DNA from: Saxibacter everestensis
Lineage (GTDB): Bacteria; Actinomycetota; Actinomycetes; Actinomycetales; Brevibacteriaceae
Length of the DNA: 64,000 nt
Assembly (NCBI RefSeq): GCF_025787225.1
Contig: NZ_CP090958.1
Location: 3,520,550 to 3,584,549 of the forward strand
Reading direction: 5' to 3'
The notes beneath the pieces were generated by a model. The model ran no database searches. It worked only from the letters and a program-made list of their open reading frames with translations, and was not told the origin of the DNA. Below are positions 8,466 to 16,975 of this stretch, piece by piece (position 1 is the stretch's first letter; the number at the start of each line of letters is the position of its first letter). The position numbers were made by a program, and so were the translations under genes.

Positions 8466-10031
8466 GTGCAGAACTTCGACCTCGTGATCTCGAACGGCAC
8501 CGTTATTGACGGCACCGGAGCGGCCGGCCGTGTGGCCAATGTCGGCATCACCGGGGGCAGGATCACCGCCGTGACGCCGGAAGCAGTAACAGGAGAGATC
8601 GGCATCGATGCCGAGGGTAAAGTCGTGTGCCCTGGGTTCATCGACCTGCACTCCCATGCCGATTTTTCGCTTGAGGGCTGGCCGGAAGCCACCACGCAGC
8701 TGCATCAGGGCGTGACGACGCTACTGACCGGAAACTGCGGCTGGTCGCCGTTCCCGGTGGGCGAGATGGAACGGCTGCAACGTTGGACGTCGTTCCTGGG
8801 TCCCGAGATCAGCTGGGCCTGGCATGACACTGCTGGCTTCGCCGAAACCCAGAACGAGGCTCGTCCAGCGATCAATTCGATCCTCCAGGTCGGACATCAC
8901 GCGCTTCGGCTCGCCGTCATGGGCGAGGCGGAGCGGGCCCCGACGACCGAGGAACTGGACGGAATGTGCGAGCTGCTCCGGACCGCGGCATCCCAGGGCG
9001 CCCGTGGTTTCTCCACCGGGTTGATCTACGCTCCCGGAACCTATTCATCAGCCGCCGAGATCAGGACGCTTGTCCAGGTCGCGGCGGAATGCGATCTGCT
9101 CTACTCGACGCATATCCGCAACGAGTCGTTCAATCTGCTCGACTCGATCACCGAAGCGATCGAGGCAGCCGAGGCTGCCGGTGCGCGGCTGGAGATTTCA
9201 CACCTGAAAGCGGTGAGTAAGCCCAATTACGGCCGCACCGCCGATGCTCTCGCCCTGATCGACGCCGCTCGAGCGCGCGGCGTCGACGTGACGGCAGACG
9301 TCTATCCATACACGGCTTCGAGCACAACACTAACTACCCGGCTGCCGACATCCGCGCTCGATGGCGGGGTCGAAGCGTTTCTCGCCAGGTTGCGAATCCC
9401 GGATGAACGCTCGTCGATTCTGGCCGGCACCCGCGCCGCTTTCGCCCGGGACGGCATCGCTGACGGCGTCGTCATCTCAGCCTTGCCGCCCGGGCAGTAC
9501 GACTGGGCGCTCGGACTCTCGGTCGCCGAGATTGGGTCGCGGGAAGGAGTCGACGCCGCCGAGGCGACGCTTCGCATCCTGGAAGCGCATGAGGCTTCCG
9601 TCGCCATCGTGAGTCACGGCATGAGCGAAAACGATGTTCGGAACGTGCTCCGGCATCCGCAGGTGTCAGTCGCCAGCGACGGCTGGGTAATGAGACCAGA
9701 AGGCGAGGGGCAGCCCCACCCACGGAACTTCGGCACGTTCAGCCGGGTGCTCGGACACTACAGCCGAGACGAGAAGGTCCTCAGCCTCGAAGAGGCAATT
9801 CGGAAAATGACATCGCTACCGGCAAGCAGGCTGAAGCTGGCGGACCGGGGCGTCCTGGCCGAAAGCATGGTCGCCGACATCGCCGTCTTCGATCCCGAGG
9901 CGGTCTCCGACCCGTCGACCTTCCAGGACCCGTGGCAGCTGTCCACCGGGTTCTCCGAGGTACTCGTCGCCGGCCAGGCGGTGCTCCGGGATGGAAACCC
10001 CACCAAGGCTCGGCCCGGGATCGTTCTCTAA
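8466..10031 (+). CDS. N-acyl-D-amino-acid deacylase (D-aminoacylase)
   Basis: A 521-residue zinc amidohydrolase. It shows the N-terminal ISNGTVIDGTGAAG strand, the metal-binding HSHAD motif near residue 62, GNCGWSPFPVG with the D-aminoacylase Cys ligand, FSTGLIYAPGTYSS, THIRNES and ISHLKAV (both supplying metal-binding His), and late HGMSENDVRN and SDGWV containing the catalytic Asp. It hydrolyses N-acyl-D-amino acids to the free D-amino acid and a carboxylic acid, or a close variant (dihydroorotase-like N-acylglutamate). GTG 8466 starts two bases after the permease stop, forming a transport/hydrolysis operon. Confidence 0.85.
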   Translation: MQNFDLVISNGTVIDGTGAAGRVANVGITGGRITAVTPEAVTGEIGIDAEGKVVCPGFIDLHSHADFSLEGWPEATTQLHQGVTTLLTGNCGWSPFPVGEMERLQRWTSFLGPEISWAWHDTAGFAETQNEARPAINSILQVGHHALRLAVMGEAERAPTTEELDGMCELLRTAASQGARGFSTGLIYAPGTYSSAAEIRTLVQVAAECDLLYSTHIRNESFNLLDSITEAIEAAEAAGARLEISHLKAVSKPNYGRTADALALIDAARARGVDVTADVYPYTASSTTLTTRLPTSALDGGVEAFLARLRIPDERSSILAGTRAAFARDGIADGVVISALPPGQYDWALGLSVAEIGSREGVDAAEATLRILEAHEASVAIVSHGMSENDVRNVLRHPQVSVASDGWVMRPEGEGQPHPRNFGTFSRVLGHYSRDEKVLSLEEAIRKMTSLPASRLKLADRGVLAESMVADIAVFDPEAVSDPSTFQDPWQLSTGFSEVLVAGQAVLRDGNPTKARPGIVL

Positions 10032-10097
10032 GGCGGGCATTCCAGCGGCAGGTTGTCTCGGCATGTGCTCTGGCGCACCGGCCCTAGGTGCGGTGGC

Positions 10098-10137
10098 CGC
10101 GGCCGGCCCTAGGTGTACTGATCGGGGACGTTGGTTA
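10098..10137. repeat. Left arm of an imperfect inverted repeat bounding the 10.1-11.6 kb patch
   Basis: A 14-bp core (CCCTAGGTGTACTG, 10107-10120) recurs exactly in inverted orientation at 11592-11605. Matching continues imperfectly on both sides, including GTTGGTT on the inner side and GCCG outside. A 13-bp CCGGCCCTAGGTG direct repeat also lies at 10078-10090 and 10103-10115. Confidence 0.7.
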
Positions 10138-10232
10138 AGCGGTGGATGGGTGGCTGGTTCCCGATGGCGGTGTGTGGCCTGTGGTGAGCGAGCGCATACC
10201 GAGACCAAGCCTCCGGTTCGGTTGATTTGGAC

Positions 10233-10835
10233 TCAGTCGAGCTGGGCTCCAAAGGCGGCCGCCACATCTCGGGTGAGCTGGAGGCGTTGCTGCAGCTCGT
10301 CGAGGTCGGGCTCGCCCGGCCCGTGGATACTCACGCTGCCTGGCGCCAGCACCAGCCACATACGGGTCGCCGCCAGCGTCGGGCCCAGCGGGGCCAGGCG
10401 CTGTAGCGCCTCGGGGTCACCTCCGAAGTGCGACAGCTCGCCGCTCTTGACCAGCGGTCCGCCGCCGAGATCGCGGGGTACAGCCGTGGTGGCCATCCCG
10501 ATCTCGTCCTTGGCGACCGCTGCCATGCGCGGCAGGTTTTCTCGCGCGGCAGTCACGAGCACGTGCCACCGACCGTTGAAGGCGAAGCCGCCGATGTTCG
10601 GGGCGTCGGCTTCCCAGGACTGCGCGGTGAAGCCCTGCTGGGCCAGGTCGCCGACCACGAGGTTGCACACCTTCGGATGCAACTGCGGCGCTAGCACCTG
10701 CGATGGGTACTGGATCGTGGCATCGGGCGGGTCGGCGACGTACCAACCCTGCTCCCGAGCCCAGGCTGCGACCGGGCCGCGAGCCTCGCGACTGTGCTCC
10801 TCGCGTCGTTCCTTGAACTTGCCGAACACCGACAT
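10233..10835 (-). CDS. Hypothetical protein, 200 aa
   Basis: I do not recognise this protein. It starts MSVFGKFKERREEHSREARG (ATG 10835, with GAGGAG seven bases upstream) and looks like a soluble, folded alpha/beta protein with Trp- and Pro-rich segments. Examples are AWAREQGWYVADPP, NIGGFAFNGRWHVLVTAA, GPTLAATRMWLVLAPGSVSI and a C-terminal amphipathic helix DELQQRLQLTRDVAAAF. The last part may be a TPM/DUF3137-like surface, but I cannot assign it. It is the only intact gene in the patch between the inverted repeats, downstream of a truncated gene on the same strand, so it may be a surviving cargo gene of a decayed island. Confidence 0.6.
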   Translation of the reverse strand: MSVFGKFKERREEHSREARGPVAAWAREQGWYVADPPDATIQYPSQVLAPQLHPKVCNLVVGDLAQQGFTAQSWEADAPNIGGFAFNGRWHVLVTAARENLPRMAAVAKDEIGMATTAVPRDLGGGPLVKSGELSHFGGDPEALQRLAPLGPTLAATRMWLVLAPGSVSIHGPGEPDLDELQQRLQLTRDVAAAFGAQLD

Positions 10836-10953
10836 CCACTCCTCGGATCGGGTCAGGCATCCGAGCCTACGCCCCCGACACCGGCGTGGGAAGCGCCTGA
10901 CCCCGCGCCCGATCCTCCTGCCCGATCCTCGCGCCCGATCCCCGCGCCTGATC

Positions 10954-11256
10954 TCAGGGCTGGCCTGGCCTGCCGAGGAGCTGCGGATTCTCGGGGAATC
11001 CCGAGTTGCCATCGCCGGCCTCCCCGGGCTCGTCATCCTCGACGACATGTGCGGGCACGGAGTCTCGCGCCGCCTGCTGGATGTCCTCGCGCACCTCCTC
11101 CGCGATCTCGCTGATCTGGCGGCGCCACTCGAGCACGGCTCGGTCATGGGCATGCTTCACGCAGGTGGCGAGCCGACTGGGTGAGGTGGTCGGGACTCCC
11201 TCGGCGAAGTCGATCGAGGTCACCAGCGCCGTTGCGTCGAGGACCACGGTCACAAC
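10954..11256 (-). pseudogene. C-terminal remnant of an unrecognised gene
   Basis: On the minus strand the frame ending at 10954 reads as plausible protein for about 95 residues, starting near VVLDATALVTSIDFAEGV. It has a strong helix (RAVLEWRRQISEIAEEVRED) and an acidic low-complexity tail. No start codon or upstream body is present; the upstream bases run straight into the methyltransferase remnant on the other strand. This looks like the 3' end of a larger gene whose 5' part was deleted. Identity unknown. Confidence 0.45.
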
Positions 11257-11488
11257 CGGCGGCGGCTCATCGAAGCAGGCCCTGGTCATCGCTGACCGTG
11301 GAGAGATGAAGGTGCGCTGGCTGACGCCGGTCGAGTGCGCCCGCCTCATGGGTGCCGACAAGTTCAAGACGCGCGCGCGAACGGACAATCAGGAGCTCTT
11401 CGGGTTCGGCGACGCTGTGGTCGTCGACGTCATCGCCTGGATCGCCGACCACTACCTGCTTCCGCTACTTCGTCCCGCAGTGAAGTAG
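11243..11488 (+). pseudogene. C-terminal remnant of a DNA (cytosine-5) methyltransferase
   Basis: About 81 codons encode the last conserved part of a C5-cytosine methyltransferase. TTGGGSSKQALVIAD corresponds to the stretch after the target recognition domain, KVRWLTPVECARLMG is motif IX, and NQELFGFGDAVVVDVIAWI is motif X (N....GdAV). Motifs I (FxGxG), IV (PCQ) and the target recognition domain are absent from the flanking sequence, so the enzyme cannot be active. It abuts a minus-strand gene remnant at about 11240-11256, marking a deletion junction. Confidence 0.8.
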
Positions 11489-12040
11489 CTCCGTTTACAC
11501 TCGGACCTCAGCTCCACTCCACATTGGGAGGCCTTCTTCATCCCGTAAATTCAGACCGTGTCGTCGCACGAATTCAACCAACCTACCTAGGCAGTACACC
11601 TAGGGGCGGCGGCGCGGGGGCTCGTGGACGGGTGGCGCGTGCCATTCCGAGGGCGGACTCGGCATGTCGAGGCGTCTCTACGCATATATAGCGCAAATCC
11701 TAGGCAGCCGAATACGCTGCAATCGCCGTGCTCTCGCGTAGGTCGCGAGCCGTGTGCAGGAACCACGCCTGAATTCACCCGCGGTTTCGGCATAGGCTTC
11801 GCGTTCTAGGCGGCGGACCCGCATAGAGTTCGCGTTCTGCGCCCCGGGAGCCTTCGACAGGCCCAAGCCGACTTCCCTAAGGACACCGGTCGTCGAGGAC
11901 TGACTAACCCTGTATAGCTTCATCGCTAGCGACGTGGATACACCCCGATCGCAGACACGCCCAGTCATGCCGTCTGCCCGGAATCCGGCCTCAGGTGTGA
12001 AAGCCTGCAAGCGCAGCCCCACAACCGATTGAGGAGTGAC
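11489..12040. other. Gene-poor stretch after the methyltransferase remnant
   Basis: I see no convincing gene in these 550 bases. The stretch holds the right inverted-repeat arm (11575-11614), two CCTAGGCAG words at 11586 and 11699, and two TTCGCGTTCT words near 11798-11845. Its last bases contain GAGGAG, the ribosome site of the following gene. It is probably decayed accessory DNA plus that gene's promoter. Confidence 0.6.
11575..11614. repeat. Right arm of the imperfect inverted repeat
   Basis: CAGTACACCTAGGG at 11592-11605 is the exact reverse complement of 10107-10120, and neighbouring bases also match imperfectly (AACCAAC at 11576-11582 against GTTGGTT near 10130). Together the arms enclose the 200-aa gene and both gene remnants. 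Confidence 0.7.
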
Positions 12041-12610
12041 ATGGCCGAGAACAAGGGTGCCCACGTACTCGATCCGAACGAAACCGACCAGGACCGGACC
12101 CAGCTCCTGACCTCGTCTCGCCCGTCAACGGATGGCGAGACCCAGCGGCTTGACCGGTCGCCGCGTTCGACGTCAGCAGATCCGGAGAACGAGACGCTGT
12201 TCCGCCGGGACCGCGCAGAGACATTCCCACGGACGCATACCCCTGCGGATGACGATGGCAAGCCCGCCCGGACAAGCGGCAGCGCAGCCTTCGCCCTGAT
12301 TTTCGGTCTACTGGCTTTCGTCTCCGCCTTGACAGTCGTGCTGTCCCCGTTGGCCTTGATCCTGAGCATTTTCGGCCTCTTTCTCGGCATGGCAGGCTCG
12401 CGGGCGGCGCGATCCGTTCGGATCACCGGCAAGGCGCTCGCCGTGAGCGGCACGGTGCTTTCAGTCATCGCGCTGATTATTTCGGTCGCCGCGATCGCAG
12501 CCGGGATCATCTTCCTCAACAACGGTGATGCCGTCAGCGCGGCGGAGCAGTGGCTCGAACAGCTGCTGGCCGGTATCCCGAAGGACATCACAATTCCCAA
12601 ACCCTGGTAG
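12041..12610 (+). CDS. Small DUF4190-like membrane protein with disordered N-tail
   Basis: A 189-residue protein. Residues 1-80 are polar and disordered (Asp/Thr/Arg rich). Two close membrane spans follow (FALIFGLLAFVSALTVVLSP and LALILSIFGLFLGMAG), then a third (VLSVIALIISVAAIAAGII), and a short exposed tail ending PKDITIPKPW. The paired G-rich helices and the RITGKALAVSG turn resemble DUF4190-type actinobacterial membrane proteins of unknown role. I chose ATG 12041 (MAENKG) because GAGGAG lies five bases upstream. A terminator follows directly, so it is monocistronic. Confidence 0.7.
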   Translation: MAENKGAHVLDPNETDQDRTQLLTSSRPSTDGETQRLDRSPRSTSADPENETLFRRDRAETFPRTHTPADDDGKPARTSGSAAFALIFGLLAFVSALTVVLSPLALILSIFGLFLGMAGSRAARSVRITGKALAVSGTVLSVIALIISVAAIAAGIIFLNNGDAVSAAEQWLEQLLAGIPKDITIPKPW

Positions 12611-12627
12611 CAAGCTGAGCGACTAAG

Positions 12628-12659
12628 GGCCGTCGAGGCATGACTTCGACGGCCTTTTT
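12628..12659 (+). terminator. Rho-independent terminator
   Basis: A 9-bp perfect stem (GGCCGTCGA with TCGACGGCC) with a 9-base loop, followed by TTTTT, lies 18 bases after the stop of the gene at 12041. Confidence 0.9.
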
Positions 12660-13014
12660 GCTGTCCCCGCGCAGCAGCTGAAGCCCGGACGGAACACGGT
12701 TGAACACTGCCCGTCATGTCGCAGAACACCGACACTCATGTCTTAAGGACTTCGTAGACAGTAGACCGCACTTCGCGGCAGGCCCGCACGCCCTGCCCGC
12801 CCTCCAAAGCTGCCCGCAAGCCGCCCGTCAAAGCCCGCCAAGCCGCCCGGCACGCCCGCCCGGGACGCCCGCGTTCGCGGTTCCCCACAATTCCGCAGTC
12901 TTGGCTGCGGGCTACCACACCACAATCCGCATTCGAGTCTCTTCGCCTTGCGGCGGTCGTACGGTCTGGAAGTAACAGCTCAGCTAGCCAGCCCCGCACC
13001 GTTAGGAGGACACC
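12660..13014. other. Intergenic leader before the exopolysaccharide cluster
   Basis: No gene is supported here. Bases 12780-12870 are a C-rich, G-poor tract of degenerate GCCCGC/CCGCC units. A short inverted repeat CCGCAG-N6-CTGCGG lies at 12893-12910. The last 20 bases contain the strong ribosome site AGGAGG for the next gene. The cluster promoter is expected here, but I cannot pick a clear -35/-10 pair. Confidence 0.5.
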
Positions 13015-14505
13015 TTGAATTCCGGATTCTCCCGCGCAAACCCAGCTGCCCGCCAGACCGAAGAAACGCAAGAGATCCCGACACATCCAACGTTGATGCC
13101 GTCGACCGCGCACATCATCGACCAGCGAAAAGTGTTTCAGCACGACGACTGGCAGGCGATCGACAAGAACCCGCCGCAGGAAAAGAAGACTCACCGGTTG
13201 TGGTCATCGCAGCGCTTTGTGCTCTCACTCCTCGCCCTCGACCTCATCGTCGCCCTGTTCACGATTCTCGGCATAATCATCGGCTCGCGTGACAGCTCGC
13301 TGCTTACGGTCACGGAACTTGCCCTGTGCGTCATCGCATGGTTCATTTGCTCGGCGATCCTGGGCGGGCTCTCATCGCGCCGCGAGGAATCAACCAGCCG
13401 ATCAGTGAGTTTCCGCGCCGGATTCACCACATTGGCACTGTGCATCGTGGCCTCCGCGCTTCCCGGACTGGTCAGTCACCCGGCGCAGCTGTTCATTATG
13501 GTCGGCGCGCTGACCGCTGGAAGCGTGATCGGGCGTTCGATCTTCCGCCGCTACTCCTCACCGGTGGTCCTCGTCGTCGGGGGCGATGCCGAAGAGGCGC
13601 CGGTCGCCGCCGGCGTGCAGGCCCGTCGGCTCGAGGTGACACCCGAACTGCGGGCGGATTCCGCGGCCCTGATCGCCAAGATCCGCGAGACCGCACGGAG
13701 CTACGATGCCTGTTCGGTCGAACTCAACGGCCAGCTTGGGCTCTCCGCGGACCAACTGCAGGGGCTCAGCTGGGAACTGCGGGAACAGCAGGCCAGCCTC
13801 CGGTTCGCAATCGCGGGCGGGCCATTGCGGGCAAGCAGGGTCCACGCCGTGATGAGCGGCGATCATGCCGTGCTGGAAATCTCCGCCCCGCAGCAGCCCT
13901 GGGCGGTCAGGGCGGCCAAGCGAACTTTCGACATCGTAGGTTCGGCACTTCTCCTGCTGCTCTTCTCTCCGCTTCTGCTGATCCTGGCAGTTCTGGTCAA
14001 GGTCACCAGCAAAGGCCCGGTCTTCTACCGGCAGGAACGGATCGGCCGACATGGCAGACCGTTCAAAATGTGGAAGTTCCGTTCGATGGTCGACAATGCC
14101 GACGCCCAGCTGCACGCGCTGCTGGCTCAGCAGTCAAAGGGTGATCAGCCACTCTTCAAGGTCGATAACGACCCGCGAATCACCCGATTCGGCGCCGTGA
14201 TGCGCCGCTACTCGCTGGATGAGCTGCCGCAGCTCTTCAACGTACTTGGCGGAACCATGAGCCTGGTCGGGCCTCGACCGCAACGCCCGTCGGAGGTGGC
14301 GCTCTACAGTGGCGGCGCGGTCCACCGGCTCGGCGTGCTTCCCGGGATGACCGGGCTGTGGCAGGTCAGCGGCCGGTCACGGCTGACCTGGGAGGCTGCA
14401 CAACGTCTCGATATCGACTACGCGCACAACTGGTCGCTCGGCAAGGACCTGTGGATCCTGACCCGAACGGCCCGGGCTGTGCTCGGCGCGGACGGAGCCC
14501 AGTGA
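13015..14505 (+). CDS. Polyprenyl-phosphate sugar-1-phosphate transferase (exopolysaccharide initiation)
   Basis: A 496-residue membrane enzyme that moves a hexose- or amino-sugar-1-phosphate onto undecaprenyl phosphate to start repeat-unit synthesis. The N-terminal half has about four hydrophobic spans (residues 68-175) and a degenerate cytosolic domain. The C-terminal catalytic bacterial-sugar-transferase domain (301-496) shows AAKRTFDIVGSALL, KGPVFYRQERIGRHGRPF, KMWKFRSM, DELPQLFNVLGG, SLVGPRPQRPSEV and GLWQVSGRS. The start is TTG 13015, fixed by AGGAGG six bases upstream. Its stop overlaps the next ATG (TGATG). It opens a seven-gene cluster with overlapping start and stop codons. Confidence 0.92.
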   Translation: MNSGFSRANPAARQTEETQEIPTHPTLMPSTAHIIDQRKVFQHDDWQAIDKNPPQEKKTHRLWSSQRFVLSLLALDLIVALFTILGIIIGSRDSSLLTVTELALCVIAWFICSAILGGLSSRREESTSRSVSFRAGFTTLALCIVASALPGLVSHPAQLFIMVGALTAGSVIGRSIFRRYSSPVVLVVGGDAEEAPVAAGVQARRLEVTPELRADSAALIAKIRETARSYDACSVELNGQLGLSADQLQGLSWELREQQASLRFAIAGGPLRASRVHAVMSGDHAVLEISAPQQPWAVRAAKRTFDIVGSALLLLLFSPLLLILAVLVKVTSKGPVFYRQERIGRHGRPFKMWKFRSMVDNADAQLHALLAQQSKGDQPLFKVDNDPRITRFGAVMRRYSLDELPQLFNVLGGTMSLVGPRPQRPSEVALYSGGAVHRLGVLPGMTGLWQVSGRSRLTWEAAQRLDIDYAHNWSLGKDLWILTRTARAVLGADGAQ

Positions 14506-15809
14506 TGTCCGGCCCGGCCGCGCCATCAGGAGAACTTCGGGTCTGCCACCTGCTGCACAACAGCAATGTGGGCGGCGTCGAGGTAGCAGCAGACGCTCTC
14601 CGAGCCGAACCACCGCACGGGATGACGTACCGGGTGGCCACGCTGGCCCCAGCCCGGAACACCGCCCAAACGCCGGCCGGAAGAGTAGCCGGAAACACTG
14701 GTGCGACGACAAGCGGGGCGGTGCTGAACGCGCCGGATTGCGTGGGGCTCGGCCTGAACAATCCGCTGTCGGTGATTCCGATCCTGCGCTGGATTCGCCG
14801 AAGCAACCCGGACCTCGTGATCGCCTCGCTGTGGCGCTCCGTCCTCGTCGGGTCGGCGGCACGCATCCTCAGCCCCGGCAGGCCCTTCATCGTCTTCCTG
14901 CACAACACCCGGTTCAAGAACCGCCTCGACCGGCTGGCTCACCGGATCGGCCTCGCGCTCGCCGATGCCGTATTCTGCGATGCGGAGTCGACCCGACGCG
15001 CGATGACGAATGAACTCGCCGGCAAAGTGGTGCACATCGTGCCGCTGCTGGCCAGGCGCCCGCTGGCCGCAACCAGCACAGAGCCAACCAGCACAGCGTC
15101 GACCAGCCCGGGCCGGGTGGCTCAAGCCGAACCGGAGTCCGAAACACCGCAAAGATCCCTACAGCTCGTCTACTGGGGACGAATCACCCGGCAGAAGCGG
15201 ATCGACCGCGCACTGCGGGTACTCGCCGAACTCGCCGCAATCAGTGCCGTTCCCGTGCGACTGACCCTGATCGGACCGGACAACGGCGAGCGGCGGAACC
15301 TGGAACAGCTGGCTCGGTTCCTTGACGTCACAGAACTGGTGACCTGGCAGCCGGCCGCGGACTGGGAAACCTTGCGGACTTACGCACAGACCGCCGACTT
15401 CTTCATCCAGCTCAGTGAGTTCGAGGGCCTCGGCATGTCCGTCATAGAAGCAATGCAGCTGGGTCTGGTTCCGGTCGTGACGCCGGTCGGCCAGATCGCC
15501 GAATACACCGAGCACGACGCAAATGCCATCCATCACACCGCCGACCTGCTGACCGCCAGCCTGATCAATGCCACCTGGCAGGATCGGGATCACTACCGAC
15601 GGCTGTCCGAGGCCGCAGCCGAACACTGGCGGGATGCCCCAACGCTGCAGGATTCCTTCGCGAGCGCATGCCAGTCCGTCGCCGACCTGGGCAGCGGGGC
15701 CGGACAACGCACGGCAACCTCCGGACGACGAGTGGCAACCTCCAGCAACGGTTCCGAGCTGCACGGGACGACCAGCAGCCCGCAGGTTCCACCCCAGGCC
15801 GCGTCATGA
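14505..15809 (+). CDS. GT4-family glycosyltransferase
   Basis: A 434-residue GT-B enzyme that adds a sugar to the growing lipid-linked unit in the cytosol. The N-lobe begins LRVCHLLHNSNVGGVEVAAD, the usual GG nucleotide-clamp loop. The C-lobe begins LVYWGRITRQKRIDRAL and includes FFIQLSEFEGLGMSVIEAM, the EGLG..ExxA donor-binding motif. A Thr/Ser/Pro/Glu-rich insertion (about residues 188-215) separates the lobes, and a second low-complexity tail ends the protein. ATG 14505 shares one base with the preceding stop. The stop overlaps the next gene as ATGA. Confidence 0.88.
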   Translation: MSGPAAPSGELRVCHLLHNSNVGGVEVAADALRAEPPHGMTYRVATLAPARNTAQTPAGRVAGNTGATTSGAVLNAPDCVGLGLNNPLSVIPILRWIRRSNPDLVIASLWRSVLVGSAARILSPGRPFIVFLHNTRFKNRLDRLAHRIGLALADAVFCDAESTRRAMTNELAGKVVHIVPLLARRPLAATSTEPTSTASTSPGRVAQAEPESETPQRSLQLVYWGRITRQKRIDRALRVLAELAAISAVPVRLTLIGPDNGERRNLEQLARFLDVTELVTWQPAADWETLRTYAQTADFFIQLSEFEGLGMSVIEAMQLGLVPVVTPVGQIAEYTEHDANAIHHTADLLTASLINATWQDRDHYRRLSEAAAEHWRDAPTLQDSFASACQSVADLGSGAGQRTATSGRRVATSSNGSELHGTTSSPQVPPQAAS

Positions 15810-16975
15810 CGTCGACACTTTCCACCAGCCTCTCGGCCCGTCGGATCTACGGCTCCCCGGCCCAGATCATCACCGTTGCCTGCGCCGGCCTGGCCGCCAT
15901 GCTTTCGATAGTTTCCTACACCGTTCTTCCAGAACGCTTCCTACTCGATAACAGCCATATCGCCGAGGCGATTGTCAGTCCGCTGGCCGCCGAGGAGACG
16001 CCTTCGTTCCGGAATATTGCGGCGATCTACCGCAGCCTGGGCTTCGCGGAACAGCCGGCGCTGGCCGCCCTGGTTTCGCTCGTCCTGTTCACCGTGGCTG
16101 TCTTCGCCGCAACCAGATGGTCGCGGCTGGCGCAGTTCGGCGTGATCGGGCTGGCAGTTGTCGGCATCAGCTTCGTCCTGGCTGTCGCCTACCTAGCCCA
16201 GTACAGCAAGGAAGTGCTGACGCTGGTGATTGTGCTTGTGCTGCTCGTCATGCCGCGCAAGCCGTATGCCGATGCCATCCTGGCCCTGCTGATGGTTGGT
16301 TACGGGCTGTTCCTGCGCCCGTACTGGGTCATCATCGCCGGGATGTACCTGGTGTGGCGGATTTTGCTTCCCAGGCTCAAGAATCCGCTCCTGGTGATCG
16401 GTGCCGTAGCCGTCGGATACGCGCTGCTGGAGATCGCGTTCCGAACCGTCCTCTCGGTTGGCCTCACCTCCAACCGCGCGGAGATCAACGCCTCCCGCGT
16501 GGACGACGACGTGGCCTCGCTCATTGTCGATCCGCTGCCGACTGATGGCGCGCTGGCCGCCGTGAACGCGACCGCGCTGCTGCTGATGCTGCTGGTCCCG
16601 GTGACCCTGGTTGTCACCGGGAACCTGTTTCACGTGGTGTCGGCCGTGGTGATCGCATTCCTCTGGCTCACCGCGATCGTCGGCTATATCCGGCTCCGGC
16701 GCGAAGGAAACGCCACGACCCTGGCGGGTAGGCCGGATTTCGCAGGCGCACCCAACGGCACAGCGCCCAACGACACAGCGAGCAACGGCGCGTACCCGCC
16801 GGGAGCGCCCGCCACGATCCGGGCCGCCCGGGCCGCAGCCCTGCTGTTCGCCGTCGTTTTCGTGCAGGCAATCTTCGAGCCCGACTTCGGGTCATACCTC
16901 AAACACCTGACCCCGTTGCTCCCGCTATTCCTCACCCTTGTACCGCTCAAATCACGATCGGAGTCAAAGCCATGA
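15806..16975 (+). CDS. Polytopic membrane protein, probable repeat-unit polymerase (Wzy-like)
   Basis: A 389-residue integral membrane protein with about nine or ten hydrophobic spans and a polar periplasmic-type loop between residues 40 and 70. It has no enzyme motif, but its position between glycosyltransferases and the chain-length regulator fits a Wzy-type polymerase, whose sequences are poorly conserved. Before the last span it carries a Pro/Asn/Gly insertion (AGAPNGTAPNDTASNGAY) like those in its neighbours. ATG 15806 overlaps the preceding stop as ATGA, which decides the start. Function is inferred from context only. Confidence 0.65.
   Translation: MTSTLSTSLSARRIYGSPAQIITVACAGLAAMLSIVSYTVLPERFLLDNSHIAEAIVSPLAAEETPSFRNIAAIYRSLGFAEQPALAALVSLVLFTVAVFAATRWSRLAQFGVIGLAVVGISFVLAVAYLAQYSKEVLTLVIVLVLLVMPRKPYADAILALLMVGYGLFLRPYWVIIAGMYLVWRILLPRLKNPLLVIGAVAVGYALLEIAFRTVLSVGLTSNRAEINASRVDDDVASLIVDPLPTDGALAAVNATALLLMLLVPVTLVVTGNLFHVVSAVVIAFLWLTAIVGYIRLRREGNATTLAGRPDFAGAPNGTAPNDTASNGAYPPGAPATIRAARAAALLFAVVFVQAIFEPDFGSYLKHLTPLLPLFLTLVPLKSRSESKP

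Noticed and set aside
9991-11184. 397-codon plus-strand frame over the hypothetical gene
   Set aside because: It has Ser/Arg/Pro-rich composition and no motif, and it lies antisense to the gene at 10233-10835, which has a good start and ribosome site.
11678-12064. 128-codon minus-strand frame before the DUF4190-like gene
   Set aside because: It has no ribosome site and no recognisable pattern, and it overlaps the next gene's start region; short internal word repeats explain its look.
11965-12735. 256-codon frame opposite the DUF4190-like gene
   Set aside because: It is an antisense shadow; Ser/Ala-rich and crosses a clear terminator of the plus-strand gene.
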